Positions 8,029 through 18,200 of a stretch of DNA of 24,592 nucleotides are shown in pieces. The DNA comes from an uncultured Lachnospiraceae bacterium (lineage in GTDB: Bacteria; Bacillota; Clostridia; Lachnospirales; Lachnospiraceae). The DNA lies in assembly GCA_910579495.1 (NCBI GenBank), contig CAJTVD010000005.1, positions 1 through 24,592 on the forward strand, written 5' to 3'. The notes under the pieces are model-generated. The model worked only from the letters and a program-made list of their open reading frames with translations, was not told the origin of the DNA and did not search any database. Numbering within the stretch: the stretch's first letter is position 1; every line of letters starts with the position of its first letter. The translations under genes were made by a program, and so were the position numbers.

Positions 8029-8120
8029 GTCAGTATTATGGGACAAATTGTTTGGTATCTTTGATATGTGAGAAATGAGAGAATTCTGGAGTGAGATACT
8101 AAAAAGAAGGAGACGACAAG

Positions 8121-9919
8121 GTGAACGATATCAAGAGATTATTTGAAAGACCATTACCTTCTACAAGGAGTGGGGCTTTCTTTAACACATTTTCATATCC
8201 AACCAAAATATCACCTGAGTCAATAGCTGTATACATTGCTGCAGCAACTAAACCAGGAGATACTGTTTTGGATACATTTAGCGGTAGTGGAAGTACCGGT
8301 ATTGCAGCATTGTTATGCGAACACCCTACTGACCGCATGAAAGAATTGGCTTACGAATTAGGTATAAATCCTGTTTGGGGGCCAAGAAATGCAGTCGGAT
8401 ATGAAATCGGAACGTACGGTTCATTCGCTGCCAAAACTATAAGTAACAGATTAAAGGCGAGCGAATTTCAAAGAGCAGTTGAGGATTTTGTAAAGAAGGA
8501 AAAAGACCGGTTAATGCATTATTACTCTGCCATAGATCCCAATGGGGAAATTGGGGTTATACGCTACATCATATGGTCTGAAGTATTATTATGTCCGCAT
8601 TGTGGTAGAGAAATATCATTTTTGAGAGAGGAACCGCACGAAATCCTGTTAAATTTAAAAAGAATATAACTTGTCCACATTGTAATAAAAAGACTTCTGT
8701 TGATGAAATGGAATTTCAGACAGAAGAGTATATGGATGGATTGTTAGAAAAAACCACTGTGAGGAAGAAACGTATACCTGCATGGATTTATGGAACTACA
8801 AATGGGAAAAACTGGGATAGACCGGCGACAGATGAAGACCTTGAAAATGTTCTCAGTATTGATAAGGAATTACAGGGCATTAATGATGAACCAAAGGAAA
8901 TTCAATGGGGAGAACTACATAGAAAGGGATACCATTTTGGTATTTCGTATTTACATCAATTCTATACGTCCCGCAACTATTTAGTCATGCGTAAGTTGTG
9001 GGATGATACTGAAACATATGCTCCTAAAATTAAAGATGCTCTGAGGTTGTTGCTTCTTAGCTATAATTCTTCGCATTGTACCCTGATGACGCGTGTTGTT
9101 GCGAAGAAGAATGCTAAGGATTTCGTTTTGACAGGAGCTCAAAGCGGGGTTCTGTACATAAGCAAGTTACCGGTTGAGAAGAACATTATTTTAGGACTGG
9201 AAAGAAAATCGAAACCATTTTATGAGGCATACAAATTGCTTGAGAGGTGTACCGGTAATTTCTTTACAAAGAATAAATCAAGTGAGCTATTGGATGAAGA
9301 AGACCATACAATTGATTTTGTTTTTACTGATCCTCCATTTGGCGATTTTATTCCCTACGCAGAAGTTAATCAAATTAATGAATTGTGGTTAGAAAAATCA
9401 ACTAAGAGAGAAAAAGAGATTATTATCAGCGCATCCCAGAACAAAGGAATTCTAGACTATCAGACAATGCTTTCAAAAGTGTTTTCTGAGATTAAGAGAG
9501 TGTTAAAAGATTCATCATACGCAGCCGTTGTATTTCATGCAGCTAAAGCACAGATATGGTCTGCTTTTGAGGAATCAGTAGCGGATTCTGGACTGAATAT
9601 TGAACTGACAAATATTCTGGATAAAAAACAAGCCAGTTTTAAGCAGGTTGTATCAGAAGCATCGGTTCAAGGAGATCCTTTACTGTTATTAAGCAACAAG
9701 GTTCAAAAAGTGGGTGGACTTGAAAACGAAGAAGATATTATAAAAAGAATTATCCTGTCGATGAGTGACGGAAACATCTTTGATGAACGGAGGGCATATT
9801 CTTTATATGTTAATGAATGTCTTCAAAAAAGCATTCATGTGACATATGATGCTAAAGATGCATATGTCCTTATTCGGCAATTAAGAAAGGGTGTTATGGA
9901 TGCGGCGTTACAGGGATAA
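8121..9919 (+). pseudogene. DNA methyltransferase A with zinc-ribbon insert, frameshifted
   Basis: Two open parts belong to one protein: 8121-8669 (182 codons, GTG start with AAGGAG 8 bases upstream) and the frame that takes over near 8622 and runs to 9919. The first part has NTFSYPTKISPESI and the SAM-binding motif DTFSGSGSTGIAAL (about residues 49-62). The second has the catalytic motif DPPFGDF (GAT at 9329). Between them, a CPHC pair in the first frame and a second CPHC pair in the second frame form one zinc ribbon, proving the two belong together. The break is at a run of five T (8619-8623), where one extra base would restore the reading frame. The order motif I, long insert, motif IV fits site-specific N6-adenine or N4-cytosine methyltransferases. 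It is the first of three overlapping methyltransferase genes. Confidence 0.75.
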
Positions 9920-11584
9920 TGATATAAAAACAAAGCGATATGGACAGGTCTTTTCTGGGGAACGATTAGGCGAGCTGTTAATATCAATGTTGCCACAAAA
10001 TTTATCTATAAAATCAATAATAGATCCGATGGTAGGAAAGGGGGATTTATTAAAGGCAGCATATGCGAAGTATCCTCAGGCGGATGTTGTTTTAGGAATA
10101 GATATTGATGGCGATGTAAGGGAGAGGTGTAGTAATGCTGTGCCGGAAGCGGAGATCCTCATCAAAGATGTTTTTAAGAGCGATGAAGTTGAGATTACTG
10201 ACGGTTGGGATTTGGTGATAACAAATCCTCCTTATATTAGATATCAAACGTTAAAAAGCAATCCAGAGATTGGCCTGCCAGATGGAAAGGAACTAAGGGA
10301 CGGTTTAATAAACCATATTCTTAGCACAAAACTTTTAGATGACCGGGAAAGATGGCTCTATCTAGAAATATCACGAAGTTACTCAGGTCTATCGGATATG
10401 GCTGTGCCATCATGGATATTATGTGCTTCCATAGTAAAAAAAGGTGGCTACATGGCGATGGTGGTTCCGGAAACATGGTTGAACAGGGATTATGCAATGC
10501 CAATCCACTATTTGCTTTTACGCTGCTTTGAAATTGTCGCTATAGCACGTGATGTAGAGTCTGCATGGTTTAAGAACGCCGAAATACGAACATGTCTGGT
10601 TATATGTAAAAGAAAAGAAAACGAACCTATAGAGAGTAGTTTTTCAGATACGGTACTTCTTGAATTAAAATCTGGAATAAAAAACCAAGAGTCACTTGTT
10701 GGCAACATGAAGTATAAGGGCTGTACTGGTTATGAGGCTGATACAGTGTCCGTTGTTCAAACAGAATCATGGTATGATCATAGAATAGCACTGTCTTCAG
10801 ATAATGTAAGAAAAGCTTTTAAGAAGCGTTCTGATATTAATGGGCTTGTAGCTAATTATGATGATTTACATAAATGTATATTTTACATTCAGCATCAAGT
10901 AAGGCAAGCGGATTATCATAGATTAACAGAAGAAGCAGCTTCACACTATACCGTAATGGGTTTTGATTTAGATAATTATATTACTCAAGGAGAAAGGTTC
11001 ATATCTCCATCACGGAAGAAGCCTTTTAAGGAACTTTCGGCTGTCATTACGAATGAAAAAAAATTGGTGACGAATTTGAAAGATTTTGGTATATGCTCCC
11101 CACATTAAGGGAAAGACATGTGCCAAATTTATGTATTTCTCGTGTTTGCGGTGAGAACCCTGAGACCATATTTATTAATCAGGTGTTAGGAAAAGAGATA
11201 ATAGTTGATGCAAATTTTATTACACTCTGGAATCCCAGGCAACGTGACCAACTTATTACATTTGCTTTATTCAACTCTACGTGGGTTAAGCTTTTTCTTG
11301 AAATCATAGGGACTGCAATGGGCGGTGGTGCCTTAAAAATTGAAGCAAGTCATGTGAGGAAAATAGTGTTTCCAAGAATTGATGATACTAAGAAAACGGA
11401 ACTTGAAAGCATTGGTAAAACGATTCTGAAAAATAGAAGTATTAATGGAAAGATTCAAAAGCAAATAGATGAAATTGTAACATCTCCATTTGGGGATGAA
11501 AACAGAGAGTTTGTAAGTAGCCAGTTGGAAGCATTACTCATAAAAAGAATAGAGGAAAGGACTGGGCGTAAAACTGATGAATAA
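9900..11584 (+). pseudogene. N6-adenine DNA methyltransferase B, TaqI/Eco57I-like, frameshifted
   Basis: The first part runs from ATG 9900 (AAAGG 9 bases upstream; a GTG at 9891 is also in frame) to a stop at 11108. It overlaps the end of gene A by 20 bases. It has IIDPMVGKGDLLKAA (SAM motif I), LGIDIDGDV and the catalytic NPPY (residues 109-112, followed by IRYQ). The C-terminal half, continuing in another frame to 11584, is a TaqI-like target-recognition region ending in a helical segment (FNSTWVKLFLEIIGTAMGGG ... LESIGKTIL). The break falls in eight A bases at 11056-11063. One more A would give EKKIGDEFERFWYMLPTLRE and a protein of about 561 residues. Such gamma-class enzymes methylate adenine at specific sites and are usually part of restriction systems. 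Confidence 0.78.
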
Positions 11585-12950
11585 AGGCGAATTAAGATCA
11601 TTTGCCGCAATTGCTCAGCATGAAATAGATAATGGATCCGTGGAAGATAAACTAAGGCACCTACTATCAGCGAGCCTTAGTAGAATATTTCCTGATACAC
11701 CGTGGTGGGTTCAAGAGCATGTAATGGGGACAGAAACCTATCTTCATTTCGCAAATACTAAAGGAAAAGAACGGATAGGATTTGCAGATTCAGTAGTTGG
11801 AAAAACTGCGATTGAATATGAGAAGAACCTTAAGATTCCTACTATTTTTAACGAAGGATATCATCAAGTAGAGGAATACTGTGCAGCACTATGCAATTTA
11901 GGCATTGATGAAAATGAAATCCTTGGAATACTGTCAGACACGGTGAGATGGCATGGGTACACGGTTAAGATTGTAGATAATTTTGACAGAGGAAGACTAT
12001 TTGGGGCTAACGATATCGAACTTGAACAAATTGATTATGTAGACCTTTCTGATTGTACGGATGAGGAAATGGATAAGTTCGAGTTGTTCGTAAATAAGTT
12101 TCTAGGCAGAGAAGAATCCAGAATTCTTACGGCAAAAACATTAGTGCTTGATTTCGGCTTAGAAAGTGATTTTTATCGCAGAGAAATTGATGGATTCAAA
12201 AGCGTAGTTGAGAATGCAATGCATACAAATCCTTCTTATGCGGAGCTAATCAAAAATGTATGGCAGAATTTTGTTGCGTATTTAGGAGCATCTGAATACG
12301 GGACATTTTCTATGGACACATATACAAATGAGTATTATTTAGTTACTGTTGCGAAGGTCATTTGTGCAAATATTCTTAATGGCGCTCCACTAATTTGTAA
12401 TGATGCAGAAATTATTAAAATCCTGAATGGGAAATACTTTCAGCAAAAGAATATACAAAACCTTGTGGATTATGATTATTTTGGCTGGTTAAATAATTCG
12501 CCTTATGTTGATGACATTGTAGAATGCGCGAAAAGAATACAACGGCTCTTGGTTAGTTATGACTTTAAGGTAATTGCTGAAGAAGACCTGTTTGGGGCTT
12601 TATTGGCACAGTTGTCGAATCGTGAACATCGTTTGCTCCTAGGACAGGATTTCACACCTCATTGGGTAGCGAGAAGTATGGTTGATTATGTCATTGAAGG
12701 CATTGATGAAGCACCGCGAATTTTGGATATGTGTTGTGGTTCAGGAGTATTCTTAATAGAAACAATCAGAAAAGTACGCGAGAAGTATGCAATAAACACA
12801 CGCGATTACGATGTTGCAAAAGACGAAGTGGTATTCTCATGTGTTATGGGATTTGATATTGATCCTCTTGCCGTAATGCTTGCAAAGGTCAATTGGGTAA
12901 TGTTTATGAGGGATTTATTTCCGTATCATAATGGTCAAAGAAAAAAGTAA
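11577..12950 (+). pseudogene. DNA methyltransferase C with N-terminal nuclease-like domain, 3'-truncated
   Basis: 457 residues remain. The ATG at 11577 overlaps the stop of gene B by 8 bases, so translation is probably coupled. The N-terminal region has a pattern resembling PD-(D/E)XK nucleases: D71 in GFADSVV, then E80-Y-E82-K83, then a QVEEYCAAL helix. A helical linker is followed by QDFTPHWVARSMVDYV and the SAM motif LDMCCGSGVFL (D384) and GFDIDPLAVMLAKVNW. The protein then ends abruptly after FPYHNG, just where the family normally continues to an NPPY/W catalytic motif. The missing motif and the abrupt switch to unrelated leftward genes show a rearrangement near 12930-12957. The architecture resembles type IIG restriction-modification enzymes, but the nuclease call is an inference from short motifs. 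Confidence 0.7.
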
Positions 12951-12956
12951 ATCCAG

Positions 12957-13385
12957 TTAGTCTAAATCTTCAACATTAAAGCTTTCTGATTTTAAGTCGC
13001 AGTAGTGTCTTCCTCTTATTGCTGTGAATTTCAGGACACAATAATCCGGGTCTGTTACACCATGTTTATAAAACATGGTATCACCAGTGCGCCATATCTC
13101 TTTTTTGGTTTTTTCATCTTGCAATACTTCCATTGTCCCTATCAACATAATACCTTCATATCGAAAGCGCCCTTTGTTATAAAAATAAATGCTTGCTTTC
13201 GGATTACATATAAATTGCTTTGAACGCATAGAAGAAGTATTTGTTGAGAAATAAAAACAATTTCCCTCTATTTTACGGGGCATAAACATCGCTTTTATCA
13301 TTGGAAACCCATCTTCACTTACTGACGCAATAAAAGCCACCTTTTGTTTTTGGATAAATTCAATGATTTGTTTTCTTGTTTGCAT
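12957..13385 (-). CDS. Pyridoxamine 5'-phosphate oxidase-family flavin-binding protein
   Basis: This 142-residue protein has an AAGGAG site 5 bases before its ATG (13385). It is a split-barrel protein: FIASVSEDGFPMIKAMFMPR, then CFYFSTNTSS, IYFYNKGRFRYEGIMLIGTMEVL and a C-terminal VLKFTAIRGRHYCDL. This is the pattern of short PNPOx-like/general stress protein 26-type proteins, which bind FMN or related cofactors and act as oxidoreductases. The substrate is unknown. It follows a MarR regulator by 16 bases and must be in its operon. It ends head-to-tail against the truncated methyltransferase, with only 6 bases between stops and no terminator. Confidence 0.82.
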   Translation of the reverse strand: MQTRKQIIEFIQKQKVAFIASVSEDGFPMIKAMFMPRKIEGNCFYFSTNTSSMRSKQFICNPKASIYFYNKGRFRYEGIMLIGTMEVLQDEKTKKEIWRTGDTMFYKHGVTDPDYCVLKFTAIRGRHYCDLKSESFNVEDLD

Positions 13386-13401
13386 TGGGACTCCTTCTAA
13401 C

Positions 13402-13842
13402 CTATTTGTTGTTATTCAAATTTTCTATTAACGTATGTAATATCCGTGAAAGATAATGTTCAAATTGCTTTTGCTCACTTTCTGAAAAACCCTGATAGAA
13501 TAATGCGTTCATCCTTTCTGAAACAATTTCATATTTTCTTTGCATAGATTTAGCATATTCTGTAAGGGAAATAATGGTCTGGCGGCGGTTCTTAGGATTG
13601 ATGCTTCTGGCCACAAGCCCACTATTAACCATTCCGTTTATTACGATGGAGACTGTGTTTTTGGCAAGGGAAGTTTCCTTGCTAATTTCGCTGATGGTAA
13701 GATTATCTGTTTTCCATAAGATAAACAGAATTCTTCCCTGCCCACTACTTATTTCGATATTGTGTTCAAGCAATAGCTTTTCAAAAATCCTATCTTGGAG
13801 CTGCTTAATTTGAGTAATATAAAAGCCGCCTTTTGTTTCCAC
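13402..13842 (-). CDS. MarR-family transcriptional regulator
   Basis: This 146-residue protein starts at a GTG (13842) with AGGTGG 4 bases upstream. An N-terminal dimerisation helix precedes the winged helix: LTISEISKETSLAKNTVSIV is the recognition helix-turn-helix, and SINPKNRRQTIISLTE is the wing. A C-terminal helix pair (ESEQKQFEHYLSRIL) completes the dimer interface. Members are usually repressors released by phenolic ligands or oxidants. Two palindromes sit directly in its promoter, which suggests autoregulation and control of the downstream flavoprotein gene. The ligand is unknown. Confidence 0.88.
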   Translation of the reverse strand: METKGGFYITQIKQLQDRIFEKLLLEHNIEISSGQGRILFILWKTDNLTISEISKETSLAKNTVSIVINGMVNSGLVARSINPKNRRQTIISLTEYAKSMQRKYEIVSERMNALFYQGFSESEQKQFEHYLSRILHTLIENLNNNK

Positions 13843-13855
13843 TTACCCACCTCAT

Positions 13856-13882
13856 TTCTACATAGAACATTTCTATATAGAA
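13856..13882. promoter_or_regulatory. Twin palindromic operator for the MarR regulator
   Basis: Two copies of TTCTA-N2-TAGAA, at 13856-13867 (spacer CA) and 13871-13882 (TA, making a perfect 12-base palindrome), have centres 15 bases apart. They lie between the -10 box of the leftward promoter and the ribosome binding site of the MarR gene. Binding there would block transcription start. The length suits MarR dimers. Confidence 0.65.
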
Positions 13883-13889
13883 TATTTAT

Positions 13890-13918
13890 AGTATAACACC
13901 ATTCAATGTGAAATTCAA
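13890..13918 (-). promoter_or_regulatory. Promoter of the MarR-flavoprotein operon
   Basis: On the minus strand TTGAAT (13918-13913), a 17-base spacer and TATACT (13895-13890). A second, overlapping pair uses another TTGAAT and TATTCT with a 16-base spacer. The predicted start lies at the edge of the inner palindrome. Confidence 0.6.
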
Positions 13919-13930
13919 TATAAAAATGTA

Positions 13931-14082
13931 AGTGAGATTTGCCCCCTTGTCCTGTCTGGAAGCGCCATCTGTGCCTTTAACATCTGCTTGACGATATTTA
14001 ACAGTTTTTTATCCCGGATACAGAGAAGGCGTCTATGAAGGCAGTTTGCTTAAAAAGCTGTCAAAAGAAATAGATGCTTAAG
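13931..14082. pseudogene. Possible gene relics in the gap 13843-14261
   Basis: The 419-base gap before the signalling operon has no intact gene apart from the operator and promoter sites listed. Two short protein-like stretches are visible. Leftward from 14016 to 13931 reads RDKKLLNIVKQMLKAQMALP, which recalls a group II intron reverse transcriptase segment. Rightward, a 27-codon reading ends LLKKLSKEIDA at the TAA ending at 14082. They overlap slightly, so both cannot be fully real. From 14083 to 14261 only the promoter element is seen. Confidence 0.25.
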
Positions 14083-14090
14083 CTGTACTG

Positions 14091-14099
14091 TGCTATACT
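14091..14099 (+). promoter_or_regulatory. Possible extended -10 promoter for the signalling operon
   Basis: TG-C-TATACT is an extended -10 element 163 bases before the lipoprotein start. The region 17 bases further up (TAGATG) is a poor -35. A long leader would result. No better candidate was found in this gap. Confidence 0.35.
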
Positions 14100-14261
14100 A
14101 TATAAGGTTTATTATGGCTCAGAGGGGATAACCGCTGAAATTTGCAGCAGGCGCTTCCCTTCTGGAAACATAGGGCAGGATTTTAGTTAGCAGGCAAAGA
14201 CCGGTTCCGGATGAGATATATGTGGTATATTTGACTGATAGGAAAGTGGGAAGGAGAAGGT

Positions 14262-15239
14262 ATGATGAAGAGAAGGATATTAATTAGCACCATTTTGGCC
14301 ATTGTGGCGCTGGGGGCAGGTGCATGTTCCCAGGTTAAAGAAAAAACCTCTGGTGATACTACTGTTTCTTCTATAGAAGCGGCAACAGGGGAAGCTGGCG
14401 TTGGGGCTTTGGCACAGGAGAGCCAGGCAGCAGCCCCGGAAGGTTCTTTGCCGGAAGGGAACCAGGAAGGCCAGGCAGAGGATGATTTGGCTGGGGGCAC
14501 CTCCCAGCCGGAAGAAAATACCCCAAAGGAATTGATAGGCATTAAAGCCCATGTAAAGGAAATCAACGGTTCCCAACTGCTGGTCAGCTCAGATTCAGAG
14601 GATTACCCGGGAGTATTTGCGGTGGATGGGGCAGAAGAGCCCGAAGAGCTTTCCCGGCTGCAGGGAGGAACTGTGGCCTATATTTTGATGCAGGACCTGG
14701 GAGAGGATGACAGCCAGGGAATTCCCAAGTTCAGGGCAGAAAGGATTCTGCCCCTGGCAGGGGATGAGGATTTGGGCCAAGAGGATATTCTACTCACGGA
14801 GGTTCCCCTCTTCCAGCTTCAGGATGCCCTGTCAAGCAAAAACGGTTTTACAGAGCTTCGTTCGGGGAATTATTCCTGGAATGTGGAGGATGGGGGCGAG
14901 GGTTCAGGGGTGATTGCCTGCGGCACAGCGCCTTTAGAGCAGGCGGGGATGGAGTCTGCCGTAAGGCTGAAATTACCGGAGTATCAGGGGTTGGGCGGTG
15001 TGCCCTATCTTTTTTCCACCAAAGCCGCCCCGGATATTCTCATTGTCACCAGATGGGATGATGCCCAGATTGGTAATGTGGCGGCAGAGGAAGAACTGAT
15101 TATCAAATATTATTACAGTTCCCCGGTTTTGGAATTGGAACCAGGCAAGGTTTATGAATTTTCGGCAGAATGGAAAGAGAAGAATGTGGATAAAAACAAA
15201 TTTTACGGAAATGCCACTTATGTTTTGGTGACAGAGTAG
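14262..15239 (+). CDS. Lipoprotein of unknown function, first gene of signalling operon
   Basis: This 325-residue protein has a basic N-terminus MMKRR, a hydrophobic helix and a lipobox-like LGAGAC with the lipid-attachment Cys 22. AAGGAG (14251-14256) serves either the ATG at 14262 or the adjacent one at 14265. A low-complexity region rich in Gly, Ala, Glu and Gln (about 23-85) forms a flexible tether. The folded part starts IGIKAHVKEINGSQLLVSSD, which could be a small beta-barrel. The rest has no motif I recognise. It is anchored outside the membrane and is followed after 20 bases by a hybrid histidine kinase with a large outer domain. A role as ligand-binding or accessory sensor protein for that kinase is inferred from position only. 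Confidence 0.75.
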   Translation: MMKRRILISTILAIVALGAGACSQVKEKTSGDTTVSSIEAATGEAGVGALAQESQAAAPEGSLPEGNQEGQAEDDLAGGTSQPEENTPKELIGIKAHVKEINGSQLLVSSDSEDYPGVFAVDGAEEPEELSRLQGGTVAYILMQDLGEDDSQGIPKFRAERILPLAGDEDLGQEDILLTEVPLFQLQDALSSKNGFTELRSGNYSWNVEDGGEGSGVIACGTAPLEQAGMESAVRLKLPEYQGLGGVPYLFSTKAAPDILIVTRWDDAQIGNVAAEEELIIKYYYSSPVLELEPGKVYEFSAEWKEKNVDKNKFYGNATYVLVTE

Positions 15240-15259
15240 GGGAGATAGGAGCTTATAGG

Positions 15260-18200
15260 GTGAAAAATTTACGAAAACTGGCAGGGGTTTCCATTCTCCT
15301 GATACTTGTTTTTATGGTTATTGCGCTTTTACGGTATCAAAATGAGGAAGAGATGTCTATGCTGCCCAACCAGATAGAATTGTATTTTAATGAGGGATGG
15401 GGCATGGCATGCCTGACGGGCGCCCATGCGCCGGGAGAAGGGCTGGAAGAACATGGCCAGATTGGGAAACTGTTTTATGATGCGCTGGCGGAAGGAAACT
15501 GCCAGGAAGTGTCCCTGCCTTTTAAGGGAAACAGCAGCGGGGAGGATATTGTTGTATTCAGGAATACACTGGCAGGGGATCATGCTGGCCAGACCCTTAG
15601 CTTCCCTTCCCGTGGGGCGGATGTGCGCGTGGTTTTGGATGATGAGGTAATTTATCAGTATTCCTTTGAAGGGGATGCCTATACCCGGGGAAAGCTGCCG
15701 GAAAGTAATGAAAATTATGTGGATATTCCCAATGTATTCCCAAAGGGGGATTTATGGATTGAACTGTGTTCCTCTTATCCGGATGCGGCGGCATCCCTTG
15801 AGGAAGCCAAAATTGAAACCCGGGATATGGTGGTCATTGGGCTGGTTGGGAATAACATCGTGGATATTGGCTGCTGCCTGCTGATTACTATTATGGCGAT
15901 TATTATGTTTGTGCTGGCGGTGATACGCCGTTATACTTGCCAGCCGGACAGGGGGGAGTTGTTTTTGGGCCTCACCGGCCTGGCGGCAGGGATTTATTGC
16001 TTTATCGGCACAGATACCCTGAGCATTTTTTATAATGTCCATGCAGCTTATGAAATGCAGGAGTACTTATTGCTCATGCTGCCTTTGCTTTTAACTCTTT
16101 ACTTTGAACGGAACCTGAATGAGAAGTATTCACGCCGCTTTTCCCTGCTGGCCTGGGGCATGAGTATCCATGGGGCAGTGCAGATCCTTTTGCAGATGGC
16201 TGGCCTTTGGGAGCTGGAGGAAATGGCAAATATATCTGCGGCGGCGGTGGGGGTAGTGTGCGTGGTGGCCATAGTAAGCCTGATACAGTCTGGCAGCGGG
16301 GGAAGACGCTATCTTACGGTGCTGCCGGTTATGTCTGTGCTGGTGCTGCTTTCGGGAGGGATTGCCAATGTAATGATGAATACCTTTTTTGACAGCGTCT
16401 ATGGCAATGCGGCGGGGCAGTACAGCATGACGGTGTTCGGCATTATGATGGCTGTCCTGCATATTCTGCAGATTTCCAGGGAATACCGTGCAAGCGCGGA
16501 GGAAAAGGTGAGAGCGGCCCAAAGGCAGAATGCACAACTGGCACAGGCAAAGCAGGATGCGGATATGGCAAGGCAGGAAGCCATGGCGGCAAACGAGGCC
16601 AAGGGGAAATTCCTTGCCCATATGTCCCACGAAATCCGCACGCCCATTAATGCGGTGCTGGGCATGGATGAAATGATCCTGCGTGAATCCAGGGAACAGA
16701 ATATCAAAGAATACGCCATGGATATTTATACAGCGGGACAGACATTGCTTTCTCTGATCAACGATATCCTGGATTTTTCAAAGATTGAATCCGGTAAAAT
16801 GGAGATTGTGCCGGTGGAGTACGATATCAGCAGCCTGATACATGATCTTGCCAATATGGCCTCCCAGCGGGCAGCAGAAAAAAAGATCCAGTTGATTGTG
16901 GAGGCAAGCCAGGACATTCCCTCCAGGCTGTATGGGGATGATGTACGGCTTCGCCAGATACTGGCCAACCTTCTTACCAATGCGGTCAAATACACCCATG
17001 AAGGAACCATATGGCTGCGGGTCCAAAGCAGGCGGAAGGAGGATGCGGCGGTCCTGGGGTTTGAAGTAGAGGATACGGGAATAGGGATCAAAGAAGAGGA
17101 TTTGCCTAAACTTTCTGCAGAATTTGAACGGATTGAGGAGGACAGGAACCGGAACATTGAGGGCAGCGGGCTTGGCATGAGCATTACCATTCAGCTGCTG
17201 GCCCTCCTTGGCAGCAGGCTTGCGGTGGAGAGTACCTATGGAAAGGGGTCAAAGTTTTCTTTTGAACTGGAACAGAAGGTAATGGATCCCCAGCCAATTG
17301 GGGATTTTTCCGCCAGGGTGCGCCAGAGTGCGGAAAATTATAACTATAGTACAAGGTTTTGTGCACCGGAGGCAAAGATACTGGTGGTTGACGATAACGG
17401 GGTCAACCGCAAGGTGCTGCGGAACCTTTTGAAAGAGACTCAGATACAGGTAACGGAGGCCGGGAGCGGCGCAGAGTGCCTGGCGCTGGTGCAGGAAGGG
17501 CGATATGACCTGATTTTTCTGGACCATATGATGCCTGAGATGGACGGTGTGGAAACCCTTCACCGTATGAGGGCGCTTTCCGGTTACCCCTGCCAAAACA
17601 CGCCTGTAGTGGCGCTCACAGCCAACGCCGTATCCGGAGCGAAGGAAAAATACCTCTCCGAGGGCTTCGATGCTTTCCTGTCAAAGCCGATTGTCCCGGA
17701 AAAGCTGGAAAATTTGATGCGAACAATGTTGCCGGAGGAATTGGTGCAGCCGCCAATGGCCCAGGAAGGATCCCCAGGGGATCTGGGGCAACACCAGGGC
17801 GGCCTGCCCTGCCAGGAAAATGATCTAGAAGATATCCCCGGACAGCTCCCGGAGGTTGACGGGTTAGACTGGCGTTATGCCTGGCTGCATTTGCCGGACA
17901 AGGAGCTGCTGGCATATACAGTGAAAGAATTTTATGCCCAGATCGGCTCTGCCGCGGACAAGCTGGAGGGTGCATTTGAAGAAATTGAACAGCCAGGGAA
18001 GTTGACGCAATATAGGATTCAGGTACACGCAATGAAAAGCCTGGCGGCGACTGTGGGAATTCTGCCCCTATCTGGTGTTGCAAAAATATTGGAATATGCG
18101 GCGAGAGATGGTAAAATGGAAGTAGTGATGTCCGTCACAGGGCCTTTTTTGGAAGAATGGCGCAGCTACCGCCAGAAACTGCGGGGAGTATTCGGCATAG

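Larger units (their letters stand above)
7490..14082. mobile_element. Foreign genomic island inserted at the 3' end of rlmD
   Basis: From the last codons of rlmD the DNA becomes clearly A+T-richer, with many AGA, ATA and TTA codons, and stays so to about 14080, where G+C-richer DNA resumes. The stretch contains gene relics, an ORF without a ribosome binding site, three DNA methyltransferase genes, and a MarR/flavoprotein pair in the opposite direction. The 3' end of rumA/rlmD is a known attachment site for integrative conjugative elements in streptococci. No integrase is present, and no copy of the rlmD end was found at the right side, so the element is decayed and its right border is approximate. 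Confidence 0.55.

Noticed and set aside
8619..8624. Programmed -1 ribosomal frameshift in methyltransferase A
   Set aside because: The local A-TTT-TTG does not fit the usual X-XXY-YYZ slippery pattern, and no clear downstream structure was seen. A base loss in the T run is simpler.
13931..14261. Right-hand copy of the rlmD end (att repeat) at the far end of the island
   Set aside because: I looked for the rlmD 3' bases around 7480-7497 and found only a 7-base match near 13970, which is chance level.
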